From Aphrocallistes beatrix (lineage: Eukaryota; Porifera; Hexactinellida; Sceptrulophora; Aphrocallistidae): a stretch of 64,000 nt of DNA. A program made the position numbers and the translations under genes. Location of the stretch: the NCBI GenBank assembly GCA_963281255.1, contig OY725502.1, positions 2,666,001 to 2,730,000 on the forward strand. The letters are read 5' to 3'. The notes beneath the pieces were generated by a model. It was not told the DNA's origin, ran no database searches, and saw nothing but the letters and a program-made list of their open reading frames with translations. This document shows positions 11,499-22,903 of the stretch, piece by piece. How positions within the stretch are numbered: the stretch's first letter is position 1; the number at the start of each line of letters is the position of its first letter.

Positions 11499-12246
11499 TT
11501 GAGTAATGGTTCAAATTTTAAATTGATCTCAAATTGTATGAAATAACAATTTAGTATTTTAGAATTTATATCTATAAATTGAAACCCAAAATGGTATAGT
11601 CAAATGAAGCTCATAAATAGTATCCACCCAGCTTTTATTTGTCCATTCATAAATTCGTGTCAAAATAAACACTGGTAATTAGCAACCTTACATAATTACC
11701 AAAGAATACGTACTGTCATAATTACAGTTTACTTTTGACAGGTCTCGAATCAGAAGTAATTACCAGACATCATTTCATAGTACTCCTAAACATTTAAAGT
11801 CGAAAACATCTGGCGTACCCCTCGAAAAACACCTGGCGTACCCCAGGTTGAGAACCCCTGCACTAAGGCAATGGCGCAGACCTTTTATTCTAGACCATGG
11901 ATTGGTTAAACGAGCAAATTAATTTTTTTGAAAATGGTTAGATTATGATAGTATCTAACCTCGTATATTATATAATGATCCTTTTCATTAATACTACATC
12001 GATTTTCTTCAAAATGGTTCGAGGTTGGCACTGTAGAGAATTTGTGGCTAAACTAATTTTAAGCAACCATATTACTTATATATTAACATACTACTTGTTT
12101 TCTTTTAAAATCAACCACATGAATTATATATTTATTTGCTACCTTGTTGTGAAGTTTTACAAATCACTGTCTTTTCCTATACACGACTCAAAGTTGATCC
12201 GAAACACTCCACATAAGCATTAATCTTTATTACTCTTCCGGAACGA

Positions 12247-12697
12247 CAATGTGTTGTTGCAGGCTGCAAGTACAACTATAAAAGTGAAGCAGAATATCCC
12301 TCTGCTTTTCATTTCCCAAAGAATCGTTTAGGGTAATTCCACGCCCACGGAAAGACTAGGAAGTAAACACGCGAATGTCAGTAAGTTTCTATAATTTATG
12401 TGTTATACGTATTTATTGATTGTCACATTTACACTTCTACACACCGTTTAGATATGTATACATTATTTCAAACCAGATGACATCGAGGGAACCATTACCT
12501 ACAATGACGGGCTTCGTACTGTTAGTTTCCAGGATAGAATAGCTGTAAAGAAAACTTCAGTACCCAGTTTATTCCCCGCCTACCCTTCCTATCTTTCTGA
12601 ATGGAATTCCAAGCCTCAGAGACCATCTTTGGACCACACTGAACGATTGCTGATGGAATCTGCCTACTTTAAGACCATAACTAACAACAAAGAATAG
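12247..12697 (+). pseudogene. THAP-domain relic with one 71-bp intron
   Basis: A first exon reads CVVAGCKYNYKSEAEYPSAF then HFPKN, the C-x4-C and HxFPK start of a THAP zinc finger. A GTAAGT donor lies at 12381 and an acceptor AG at 12450-12451. The second exon reads ICIHYFKPDDIEG, then SVPSLF (the AVPTIF-like box), and ends at TAG 12695-12697. Defects: a frame break after PKNRL near 12330, TAG where the invariant Trp is expected (KD-W-E, ~12356), and Tyr where the zinc-binding His of C-x2-H should be. THAP domains bind DNA; here it is probably the N-terminal domain of the transposon at 9351-16549. Confidence 0.7.
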
Positions 12698-13045
12698 GTG
12701 GATAAGTTCTTAGTTAGTTCATTTTCAGATCTTCTTTCTTAGCTTAGCGACCTCGACGCTCGACCTACGAAACGCCTAGATAGCTCATGTGTTCAATAAC
12801 AATATTTTATTAAGATAATTACAAAGTGTCTCAAAAGTTCTGCAACAACCAATTTTTCTTTGTTAATTTGACTAGGATCAAAAAATATTTCTCAAAATAT
12901 ATTGCTGACCTGTATTTGATGATTCACAAATTGAGTACCTAAATAACGTGGCTGGGTGTGCAGTTTTCTCTTATACAAAAATCTAACCTATTTAACAACT
13001 GATAAACGATGTAAGTATCAAGTGATGCAGGATCTCAATAAATTA
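12698..13045. other. no feature seen
   Basis: AT-rich interior of the 9351-16549 element, between the THAP relic and the next insertion. No frame or repeat recognised. Confidence 0.4.
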
Positions 13046-13298
13046 CACTGGCCAACAACATTTTCTTGGCTGATAAGTTGATACTATTTCTAGGGTATAT
13101 CGGGGTTACTGAGTTCGAAAATGGCACTAGTTCTGGTCAATTGGCTCTACTTTTTGTGATATTGTAAAATTATGTGTTTTTCAGTATCCGTGAATCGTGT
13201 TCACTGATAGTATATAGTATGTATGTATTACCTTATAACTAGAATTGAACGTACTTAAGAAGCAGATACTTTGAGATATAATATGATCTGAATACTTA

Positions 13299-14995
13299 TC
13301 AATCATGAACGAACGTTCTCTTATACGATTTCCTCTTGTGAGGTTCCTGGGCGCAATCACGCATAAGGCTCCAGCAGTAATCTGACAACATGTGAGCGTC
13401 CCATCGTCCTTGGTACCGTTCCTCCATAGTCCTGATGTCTTGGTGGAATCGCTCGCCCTGTTCTTCGCTTAAATTACCAAGATTTTCAGGGAATCTCTCT
13501 AAATGGCTATAGAGGTAATGAAGTTTTATGCTCATTCTGGTTCCTAGACTGTGGAAGTTCTTGAGCATGCCTTCGACCAGATTCTGGTAGTTAGCTACTT
13601 TGGTGTTGCCTAGAAATCCCTTTACAACATCGACAAAAGAATACCACGCGGCAGCCTCTACCCCAGTCATGTGTGAGGCGAAATCTTCATCTTTTATCAG
13701 TTTTCTGATATGTGGCACATCAAAAATTCCTGCCTTAAGTTTTTCGCTACTCAGACCAGGATATACTGAGCAGAGGTAGCTGAAACAGGTACCATACTTG
13801 TTCAATGCCTTTACGAATTGTTTCATCAGTCCCAACTTGATATGTAGTGGGGGTAGGATGATACGGTCACGACTAGTGGCTCGTTAACGATATTCTTTTC
13901 CCCCACGGCGAGCTCTTGACGAACGGGCCAGTTCTTCTTTTCCCAGTGCACCTCATCCGCTCTGCTGTCCCACAAACAAAGAAAGCATGGGTATTTAGTG
14001 TAACCACTTTGCTGTCCTAACAGAATGTTGACCATTTTCAAGTCTACACACGCGATCCAGTGATGTTCATCATAACACAGCTTTTGTAGGACCATCTTTA
14101 CAGTTGCGTAGTGCTCTTTAAAGATTACTGAATGGCCGATCGGAACACAGGCAAACTTGTTACCATTATGCAGCAACACACACTTTAAACTCCGTTTAGA
14201 GCTGTCGATAAATAAACGCCACTCATTCGGGTTGTATTGAGACAGTCCCATCGCTGAGAGAAGTCCAGGGATGTTATTACAAAACACGAAATCGCCTTCT
14301 TTACTGAAATAGCGGATAAGTTCTTCGTCTCTGCGTTGGTAATAAGTTATCATAGCTTCACTGTGGAGAACATGGTGTTCACTGAGACTATAAGCCAGGA
14401 TCTCTGAAGCATCTTTTGACAAGCCTAAGTCTCTCACTAAGTCGTTGAGCTGCCCCTGTGTGAAAGGCTCCGCTTTACTTATCTGTAACGACTCAATACA
14501 GCTGCTGTAAGTGCTGTCCGACGATTCATCAATAGCCTGAGTAAACGCAGTATCAGGAACTAGATCAGGTAAGGACGTAAAAACAGGCACCTGAATTTCG
14601 CTGCAGTGTGGAATTGGCCGTCTTGCAGAATCTATGTCAGGATATTGCCACGAATTCTTTTTCTTTCGGTTCCATCCAGACATGTTAACCATGCAGAAGT
14701 AACAGTCATCGTGATGGTTCTTGGGCTCTCGCCAATCCATTGGTATCCCAAACTTCATGGATTTGGCTTTTCCTTGTGTCCATAAGCGGAGGGTTTCTGT
14801 GCAATACTTGCACACTTTGTGAGGGCTCCATGACTTATCCTGATCGCCTAACTTCATACCAAAGTAAGCCTGATAAGCTTTATTGGTGACATCTCTAACA
14901 TTAAAACGATGTTCCTTTGCCATATATTCACCACAAATATAGCAAAAGACATCAGGATCATTGAGGCAACAACGTCTAATGCGCTTTGAATCCAT
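13299..14995 (-). pseudogene. unclassified transposon-associated protein, one frameshift
   Basis: The first part (14995 to 13826, 389 codons) starts MDSKRIRRCC. It has two zinc-knuckle-like Cys clusters (CYICGEYM, CKYC) and a further CYFC in the first ~130 residues, then an alpha-helical region and the motif CFLCLWDSRA. The second part (13835 to 13299) contains LSEEQGERFHQDI and the segment RYQGRWDAHMLSDYCWSLMR. Both parts belong to one protein family that I recall as abundant and uncharacterised in several invertebrate genomes. A single-base frame change near 13868 separates them: the expected sequence continues in the next frame as far as 13835. The gene is otherwise open, so damage is slight and the copy may be recent. 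Function unknown; its place between TIRs suggests a transposase or accessory factor. Confidence 0.7.
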
Positions 14996-15042
14996 GAAAG
15001 GTTCTAATATGCTGGAAATAGAGTGAACAAATAGATGTAAAT

Positions 15043-15548
15043 GCTTACTATTAAAACTCGATTAATGTATATTTATTTATATACAAGCGCGCTTCGCTTG
15101 CTTGCGCTGCACGGCTGGCAGACACTTCGTGTCCGCCTGAGGCTCCCTTCGGTCGCCTGGAGGTGACATTGGTTAATTATAGGGGAGATAACATCTCTAA
15201 ATATGTCCATCTTAGTGTTAAACCCGATTTCACTTCACTCGCTTATGACGTCATTGTCACATTTTTAAAAGTTAAGCAACGCAGTTATTCGGGCATAACT
15301 CAGCCATTATAGGAGATAGCATGCTGAAATTTTAATAGAAACTCATCACTTTGCTATGACGTCATCATTACTCATCAAAAATTTTAAAAATTGACAAATT
15401 TAGTGATTTTTCGAGTGATATCGATCTAAAACTAAGATGGACATATTTAGAGATGATATATCCCTTATAATTAACCAATGTCACCTCCAGGCGACCGAAG
15501 GGAAAAGTGTCCAACAGCCGCGCAGCGCAAGCAAGCGAAGCGACCTTG
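15043..15548. mobile_element. head-to-head pair of partial family A Helitrons
   Basis: A forward start motif (15043-15068) and TA-rich tract are followed by a reversed 3' half (tail at about 15084, to ~15240). A forward 3' half follows (about 15241 to CTTG at 15548). The two halves are inverted relative to each other and form a natural foldback. Confidence 0.65.
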
Positions 15549-15736
15549 TGTTGTAATAAACTTACAAATCGCATATATTTGTATATTATCTCAAAATTTA
15601 AGGTTGTGTAATATCTAGAAAACTAGAGCCAATTCAGCAAAACTAATAGTATTTTCGGATTCAGCAACCCCGATATACCCCAAAAACGCTCCAACAATCT
15701 GAGCCAAGAGACAAAAATATTTTTTGTTGGCCTGTG

Positions 15737-16464
15737 TTATTGTAGATTTATTGTACAGGGGTCACTTATGTATCCATATATTGCTGTTATCGACTGCGTT
15801 ACTACTTGTATTATCCATAAAACTTTCATCAAATTGCTAACTCTAAAGTACTTCGAAAACAGTTTATCTCAGTTCAACTCGTAATAGATTACTAGATTAA
15901 TTTTAATCATAGTTGATGACAAATGGATTGATACGTGGAGAGAGAATTGTGTTGTTATGTATGACGATGGGATATATTCATAAAAATTTTAAAAGCCACA
16001 TGTAACTGTCCTCGCTAAAAATTTAGGAATTATAATGCTCTAATGTCAAAAAGAGACAATTCTAAACTTCAAAAGTATAATAATTCTTCTCTTTCTTAGG
16101 AATGGTGTGACAAGACCGGATAAAGGATGAAGAAAGAGATGTCTAACGGAATAACAACGTTTTGATCTTCCTTAATCTTAGAATATTATGTTCTCTTCAT
16201 AACATCTCTCAGTTTACTAATTTTAATTCATGTAATTCACCATTTCAATAATGATTATTCGTACTTAGTGTCTAATTGTTAGTCTTGCCGTGCTGTGCTA
16301 TGAATATATTTCGAATGTATTTGTTTGTTTGCTAATTAAATTTGAACTTATTATTATTATAAACGCTCATTTATTAAGTACTTAACCTTTTGAACACAAT
16401 GATATCACTTGAGTAAGTGTGGTTCACAAATATAAAGCGAATAAATGTTAAATTGATAATTAGT
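15737..16464. other. no feature seen
   Basis: Interior of the 9351-16549 element right of the CACTG-ended insertion. AT-rich, no coding frame recognised. Confidence 0.4.
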
Positions 16465-16650
16465 GAAAAATTCACTTATCTCGTTTAACCAATCCATGAT
16501 CCAGAAAAAAATGTCTGCGCCATTGCCTTAGTGTATTAGAACGCTATGGATGAACCATAGCATTCTATACATAAGGCAATGGCAGTCACTATTTTTTTGA
16601 ACCAGTGATTGCTTAGTATGTTCAAATTTACATTTATCCTTTATACGTTA

Positions 16651-17588
16651 CAAGCACGCTTCGCTTGCTTGCGCTGCGCGGCTTGCTTGCGCTGCGCGGC
16701 TTGCTGACACTGCGTGTCCGCAGAGTCGCCCTGCGGGCGCCTGGAGTCACTTAATCTAACATATTTTGGATTTTTTTTTCCTTGTATAACTATTGTAAAC
16801 AAAGGTCGACGAATAATTGCTCATATGGATCTGAAAATATGATATTCGAAATCTACACCCCTGAAAATCCCATGTCAACCATTGGAAGCTAGTCTCTAGC
16901 CTATTTTGTAATTTGTTTACTTTATGTATCTATTGTAAACAAAATAAACAAATTGATCATCAAATATACTCGAAAATATGATATTCAAAATCTACACCAC
17001 TGAAAACCCCATGTTAACCGTTTAAATCAAGTTTCTGGCATATTATTGAGATTTGTTTACTTTATGTATCTAATGTAAACAAAAGTAAACAAATAATTTA
17101 TCATATAAATCTGAAAATATGATATTCGAAATCTACACCCCTGAAAACTCCATGTCAACCGTTGGAAGCTAGTCTCTAGCATTATTTTCAAAATTCATCA
17201 AATGGTGTGAAAATATGTATATAAAGGTGTGAAAATATATAGATAATTTTTTTGATTGTCATACACTATAATACATTTAAGTTATCAAACATTAGTTGTG
17301 GCTTTGAAGTATTAATAATAATGACGATATATTGTAGTGTTGTACTTGTACAATGATTTCTATTGTGATAGTGTAGGTCATTTATTTAGTATAGAAAAGG
17401 TGTGAAAAATTGTTTTCCATTTTTTTGCAGAGATGTGAAAATTTCGCTTAGATCTTAGAACTTAATCGTAGTCATATCATTTGACACCTACATGCCAATT
17501 TTCACATCTCTATGAATTCCCAATTCTTCAATCAATTCGGACAAACATAAATAAAAAACAAAAAATCCTAGCATTTTAATATATAAGA
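16651..17588 (-). mobile_element. Helitron family C, full length
   Basis: On the minus strand it begins TCTTATATATTAAAATGC (17588), has CGAATTGATTGAAGAATT, and ends in the GC-rich tail GAAGCGTGCTTG (16651). The body has about three ~125-bp tandem units, each with TTTGTTTACTTTATGTATCT and a GTCAACCGTTGGAAGC-like block (16790-17200). The GCTTGCGCTGCGCGGCTT tail block is duplicated at 16668-16695. Confidence 0.75.
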
Positions 17589-17999
17589 TATATGATTAAT
17601 TAAGCCTAAACTTCATGGAGTGTTCTACTCCTCTGTAATTGGAAGTAAAGCCATGTGCTCCCCAGATATTTAATACTACAAGTGGCAGATTCGATTCATT
17701 TCATTTCTAAGTAGCTGATAAGTAGCAGAACACAACATTTACGCAATACTTACATAGCCTATGCCATTAAGTAGTGCCGCGCTGATGCCACGTTGTTTGA
17801 TTGTTAGTGCAACACTGGCGCATACCAATGCAGAATTCTTTTGGAGGGACCTTACAATCCTACAAATCTTAACCTAAACTACATCCACCCACGTCGGTAA
17901 AGCAGTACCTATAGTTAATAGTTTGGTATTCGTATAGATGGTTAATATTTTGGCACTTAATCTGACCCTGAGCATATAAACACTACATGGACAAAACTC

Positions 18000-18165
18000 T
18001 TAAAATTTCAACCTTCTATCACCTAAAATTATTGAGTTTTAGTCGAAAAACTGAAATTTCGAATAATAAATAAGGTGACATGACGTCATAATTCCATGAT
18101 GAGTCGATATTTTCGCCTGAAGTCAGAACTTACTGTAGCAATTGCCAAAATGCACTACGAAACTA
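18000..18165 (-). mobile_element. Helitron family A fragment
   Basis: Contains the family A blocks ATTTCAACCTTCTATCACCT and TGACGTCATAATTCCATGAT in reverse orientation. Both ends are missing. Confidence 0.6.
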
Positions 18166-18479
18166 AAATATAATTAATGATTATGCATAGCATTCTATAC
18201 ATAAGGCAATGGCAGTCACTATTTTTTTTGGACCAGGGATTGATTAGTATATTCAAATTTACATTCATCATTTATACGCTATATAGTATGATTAATTAAG
18301 CATTTTAAGTGACCCCACTCACATATATGATCATTAATTGTCAAGACATATTTGATCTTTGTAATTATTTTTATTCCGGAGAAAACAAATATGACATAAT
18401 ATAAATATTAAGCTCATAAATACAAAATAAACATTGGATTTCGAGAAGTACTAATGAGGCGGACTTCTACTTCTTGATG

Positions 18480-18660
18480 GCAGACTATGGCTTGACTTTG
18501 TTTGAGAGATAGGCTTGACTTAGCTTGAGATAGGCTCGATTTAGCTTGAGAGATATACTGGACTTAGCTTAGCTTGAGAGACAGACTTAACTTAGCTTGA
18601 GAGACAGACTTGGCTTAGCTTGAGAGACAGACTTGACTCAGCTTGAGACAGACTTGACCT
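18480..18660. repeat. minisatellite, ~26-bp unit
   Basis: Six to seven imperfect tandem units around GACTTAGCTTGAGAGACA, drifting in length. It lies inside the TIR element. Confidence 0.75.
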
Positions 18661-18737
18661 GATACGTCATAAGGGAACAATATACTTCTACGAGTAATAA
18701 GGAACAATCACACACTCTGGCCTTCCAATAGGATATA

Positions 18738-19110
18738 CCGTATTGCTTCGAATAAGCGCCCGGGCGCTTATTTATTTCGTGCACCCTTTAGACCGGGCGC
18801 TTATTCAAACCGGCGCTTATTCAAGCCCCGGCGCTTATTTTTTTCATTCGCTATTTTGACCCGGCGCTCTTTTTTTTGTTTACTACATTGACTGGCACTT
18901 TTATTTTTGCCACAACTAAGAATGTTAGTTCTATTAAAAAAGGATAATGTAATGTTTCAAAAAGCACTTGTATCTATGCCACTACTGAGAATACTAGTTT
19001 GATATGATGTCAGAGAACTAAAATGCCCCGGAGTCCGACGCTTATTCAAGCCACGGCGCTTATTTATTTCGTTCACCCTTTAGACCCGGCGCTTATTCAG
19101 GGAAATACGG
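18738..19110. mobile_element. MITE with CCGTATT ends and iterated GCGCTTATT motif
   Basis: The ends CCGTATTGCTTCGAATAAGC and the complement of CCGTATTTCCCTGAATAAGC are flanked by TA (18736-18737, 19111-19112). GCGCTTATT recurs several times near each end. The 37066-37432 copy is the same family in inverse orientation. Confidence 0.8.
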
Positions 19111-20483
19111 TAGTTACACATTTCGGACCTCTACAGCATGATAAAATTGATTAAATAAACAAATAATATTATAAAATTAGTTCTTTAATTTCTCAAGTTT
19201 AGTTTACTATTATCATGTTTCAATACTATGGTAGTGCATTATATAGAGATCTTACCTTTAATAGACAATGAACAGTTGAATACAGTGAAAAAAGCTTTGG
19301 TAGAATGTCAAACCGTGAAGTACTGCATGTGCAAAATGCTTCAAAGTATACAATGTTCTAATTCCAGAGTAGCACATGCCAAATGAATAAAAATAGTATG
19401 GGAAGAGCCAGAATGAAGTTTTAAAATTTCTGCTAAGGGTGCAGATACATCGTCGTTAAAATGACTATTCTTCTCTACCAAATTCACATAGAACATTTTC
19501 TAAACATCATTGGTGAATTTCAAGAATTTAACAGTTTGGTTCTCACAATGTTTTTTCCATTTTATAAGCTAACTGTTCGACAGAAGTTGACTCATGGGAA
19601 ACCTTAAGGGCCAAATTTATATTTTGCCTTTCCAAGCTGATAGCCAGCAAGCTTTCGATGTTAATTTGGGGCACTTCTAAATAAATTGCATTTATCCAAA
19701 TTAAATAAGGTTCTTATGCACATGTTTTTGGAGTAACGAGGATTGAATTCACTAAATTGGGCAAAGGTAAACACTTTTTCGTAGTCTTTTAAATTCAGTC
19801 AATTGTTTCTAACAAACTTGAGCATACACATGATTCTAGAATAATTGCATTACTTAAGTCTTAAGAAACCACTCACCTTTGGAATCTTGTGCTTGTTGTT
19901 TTAGTAGTCATCACAGGTCCATTTTCACGAAGAGCACCATCTTTTGGTAAATAAAAAAAATGAAATGTTCTATTCCTCTGTAATTGGAAGTAAAGCCAGG
20001 CGCGACATCTCGTCCAAATATTAATTAATGCAATTAGTGTTGTCAAATGAGATTATAAATGAGTAATAGAAATGATATACAATAAAACAATACGTAAGTG
20101 TAATACACTAGTGTATTATGCGAAGTAAATATAAATATTGTGGATACATAATATTTTCAAAATGAATATTTAATCAACCATGAACACAAAATATGTAATA
20201 ATTATATAGTTGATAATAACAGTATTAATTTAGCGGTTTTAGGATTGAATATACTAAGCAATCCATTTTACTAATTTTTTGGTGACTGCCAATGCCTTAT
20301 GTATAGAATGCTATGGATTAGGTTAACATATAATAGGGGAAGAGGTCTGATAAATTCCATTACAGTGATTTTATAACTACAAAATATGATTTTGAGAGAA
20401 TTTACGTCACTCATTTTCCAGAAGCCATTATCTTGGCATTGTATTACTCGGATTTCTTTGGTACTTTTCTTTCAGACCAAAAA

Positions 20484-20813
20484 TAATCACATTTTTTGTC
20501 ATCTTAACTTTCTTTTAGTTCTATGCGGTGGCAAATATGATAGAGTATCTATGATTCGATTTTGGAAGCATTTGTTTCCTTGGCATGTCCTAAAATTTAT
20601 CTAGTGGTCTACCATTAGGATCTGTTAGCGAAAAACGAAAAAGAAACAGACTTTGAGACACTGTATCTCTAAAACTAGAATTGAGAAACAAAAGCTGTTT
20701 GGAATGCGCAAATATTTCTAAAAGGGACACATTCCCACGCTTAACATCTTAAATAACTCTCCTTTCATCGTATGCTGTAAGTCCAATAGAATGTTTTTTC
20801 GCGAGCGGTATAC
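20484..20813 (+). mobile_element. family D fragment, 3' end
   Basis: Matches the right-hand third of family D (TTCGATTTTGGAAGCATTTG block) and ends CGAGCGGTATAC before TTAA (20814-20817), a mutated form of the GGCGGTATCC end. Confidence 0.65.
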
Positions 20814-21841
20814 TTAATCTCGAATGTGAATCATTTATTTATAGTAGTAATATACAACATCCATCCTTTTGTGAAGGCCCACGGCATATATAACTTTATT
20901 GGATGCATATCCTTTGATCGTACTCACCTGGAGGATGAAAAGGACTGATGTGCAATTTTTGAATATTCCCACTTGTCACTCGTCACATAGCATCCACAAA
21001 GACTACCCACCTGCTGTAGGTCCTTGATCCGATGGAATTGCAATTCGTGAACCTCATGATGGTACCAACACCGATTGTATACTAATATCACTAATGCTGC
21101 ACTTTTATTTTTCAAAGCAACGCCTTTAACGAATATAAAAAGACAATTCTTGCATAACTAAAGCATATCGATGGGCTGATGCCCTGGGCAGAGTAGTCAA
21201 ACCATAGCAACAAAATATCTCGGAAATCGATAAGGATAATCGAATGAGCAATAATTATAGTTGTTTGATTCATAGATAGCTATCACTTACAGAGATAATG
21301 TGTCGCGAAACAGACATTCCGAAACAAACGTTAGGAATCACTACTCACATCCACTAAACAGAACTTAGTGTTCTTATGAAGGAATCATATTTATGCTGTC
21401 TTGATTTTATTTCGCAACTTCTGAAACAACAAAATCGTTCTGCTGAAATCCGCAAATCTATAAAAAATTTAAAGGTTAAAAAATTCAACTTCTGTATAGA
21501 GCAAATCTTTTCGTCTAGAAAGTTCTCCTCCTCTCCTCCACATTATCTACGTTTTTGAAATAGATACCAGGTATTCGGGTAGCAAATTCTCAATCCTGTA
21601 CATCACTTTGTAATCAATTTCTTCTAGTTTGAATACCAGCGTTAAAATTATAGACTAGGGATCTTCTTTTTGTGTAAATATACTAAAGGATTTTGATCTA
21701 ATATCATTACTATGCTATGTCGCTCTAAACACCCTCTAGGTAAATTGATTTGTAGTTTAATTTAAAAGGGTGAAAAATCAGATAGATCATAATTTTCCAT
21801 AATCTTCTTGAGCAAGCACTCTCCAATCTGGACAATTGCAG

Positions 21842-21961
21842 CATCTGGAGGTTGGTTTGTGTCCCGAATGTGAGAAACTGCTATGCATCGGCTGCTCGAT
21901 CCACTATCGTAGAGGAGGAACTGTTTCCTTTGGCCGTCTTCTGGTATTCATCTGGCAATGC
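21842..21961 (+). pseudogene. possible B-box-like exon fragment
   Basis: One plus-strand frame reads LCPECEKLLCIGCSIHYRR, with C-x2-C, C-x2-C and a following His spaced as in B-box/TRIM-type zinc fingers. The frame closes after about 40 codons and has no linked RING, coiled coil or start codon. It could be a decayed exon or coincidence. Confidence 0.25.
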
Positions 21962-22651
21962 TAGCTAGTCCAGGGTGGTGGATTGCACCGGAGCTTCAAG
22001 CGTACGAGCACGCTCACGCTGTATCGTTCGCTTCAAACTGTCCAGCTTTGGTAGCTTAGTAGCAGTGCCCTCCGATATTATTTACATTCTCGCTCACAAT
22101 GTGGTTGTGAAGTACCTGTTACTCTCGTGCTCTCCTCTTGATGCCAGCCTTCGTCTCACAACAACTCACATCCTGCTCACTAGGCACATGAGCATGCTCA
22201 TTCGTACGCATTACTACTTTCATACCCTTGCTGTGAATTCTTGTTTTGCAAACCCATTCTGCTCACAAAGCCAATGTGCACCACCCCTGCTCTTCTCTGA
22301 AACCCATATATCTATTCTATCTCTAATAGTTTCTTCCCTCCTCTCTGAGACTCGATCAGTCTAAACGGCTGCTGATTAAGATCCTCTGCCATAATTAAGT
22401 GAAAGTCCTTCTTGATGTAAATATTAACACTGGAAATGATCTGATTTATTTATATCCATTGATTTCCGGCACAAGTGACGCATATGCTGTTTACCACATT
22501 CTTTGTTAAATCAAATTTTTTATATTTGTAAACACATTCAAGTGGTGATTATTCTAATCAGGTTTACTGGAAATCTAGATTCTAAAATAAGGTTACAATA
22601 ACAATCCTATTTTATCCTATTGTGTTGTAATAACAACAATCCTACTATGGT

Positions 22652-22722
22652 GCGATTTGTCGTGATGCGATTTGTCGCTGGTGCGAGTAGTCGGGTGCGA
22701 ATTGTCGTGGTGCGATTTGTCG
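22652..22722. repeat. short tandem repeat, ~15-bp unit
   Basis: About five imperfect units of GGTGCGATTTGTCGT. Confidence 0.75.
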
Positions 22723-22903
22723 GTATCCCCTCTTCCAATCCCATTTACTGAAAACAGCTGTTCCTCGATAAAAGGATCTGGCCCAACTCTTATATGCTAA
22801 TATGCAGGAAAGTTAGAATCCAACAATAGACACATAGAATAAAAATGCAATCCGTTACCAGTCGCAGATAAAAAACAATTTCTAGAAATGAGATTTAGCA
22901 ATA

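Larger units (their letters stand above)
9374..11860 (-). mobile_element. hAT transposon, ZBED5-like, with 8-bp target duplication
   Basis: The ends CAGGGGTTCTCAACCT and the exact complement are flanked by the perfect 8-bp duplication CACTAAGG (9366-9373 and 11861-11868). The uninterrupted site is present in the mirrored end of the host element at 16525-16545, which confirms the insertion. It carries a broken transposase on the minus strand and a nested Helitron at 9671-10252. End sequence and 8-bp TSD are those of the hAT superfamily. Confidence 0.9.
13046..15736 (-). mobile_element. long-TIR element with CACTGGCC/CACAGGCC ends and TTA duplication
   Basis: Ends are CACTGGCCAACAACATTTT on the left and the complement of CACAGGCCAACAAAAAATAT on the right. 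They are followed by about 120 bp of inverted similarity, including GGGTATATCGGGGTT on both sides. TTA flanks each end (13043-13045, 15737-15739). It carries a two-part minus-strand ORF (13299-14995) and a Helitron-derived foldback (15043-15548). The CACTG-like termini and 3-bp duplication recall the CACTA (EnSpm/CMC) group, but the protein does not obviously match its transposase, so the superfamily is open. Confidence 0.75.
9351..16549 (+). mobile_element. ~7.2-kb composite TIR element with THAP relic
   Basis: The left end CATAGCATTCTAATACACTA (9351-9370), continuing after a nested hAT with AAGGCAATGGCGCAGAC (to ~11885), is mirrored at 16465-16549. After subtracting the nested hAT (9374-11860) and the CACTG-ended element (13046-15736), about 2 kb of own sequence remains, including the THAP-domain relic at 12247-12697. 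The related family at 16555-20326 has similar ends (CATAGCATTCTATACATAAG). A THAP-containing DNA transposon (P or Kolobok type) is plausible, but no transposase core remains. Confidence 0.5.
16555..18183. mobile_element. TIR-family member (CATAGCATTCTATACATAAG), split by a Helitron
   Basis: Starts with the same end as 18184-20326. It is interrupted at 16651-17588 by Helitron C; the uninterrupted version of the junction (TTTATACG...TGATTAATTAAGC) is at about 18270-18300. Downstream it shares CCTCTGTAATTGGAAGTAAA with 19978-19997. Only one inverted end is seen, so this copy is truncated. Confidence 0.55.
18184..20326. mobile_element. TIR element (CATAGCATTCTATACATAAG ends), non-coding
   Basis: Left end 18184-18260 and right end about 20225-20326 are inverted copies, including GGCAATGGCAGTCAC and GCTTAGTATATTCAA-like blocks. 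It contains the ~26-bp minisatellite at 18480-18660 and a nested MITE at 18738-19110. No long frame was found in 19111-20220. The ends are related to those of the THAP-bearing element at 9351-16549. Confidence 0.6.
20818..22901. other. mostly unique interval, no confirmed gene
   Basis: Does not match the repeat families seen elsewhere, so it may be host sequence. Open frames of 60-130 codons (for example 20924-21115 minus, 21975-22364 plus) have no recognisable domain. A B-box-like segment (21842-21961) and a short tandem repeat (22652-22722) are listed separately. Confidence 0.4.

Noticed and set aside
16660..16745. GC-rich hairpin as a tRNA or structured RNA gene
   Set aside because: Present in every Helitron tail with the GGCGGACAC stem; no tRNA arms or internal promoter boxes.
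21975..22364. 129-codon plus-strand ORF
   Set aside because: No recognisable domain, no coding-like composition, no neighbouring exon.
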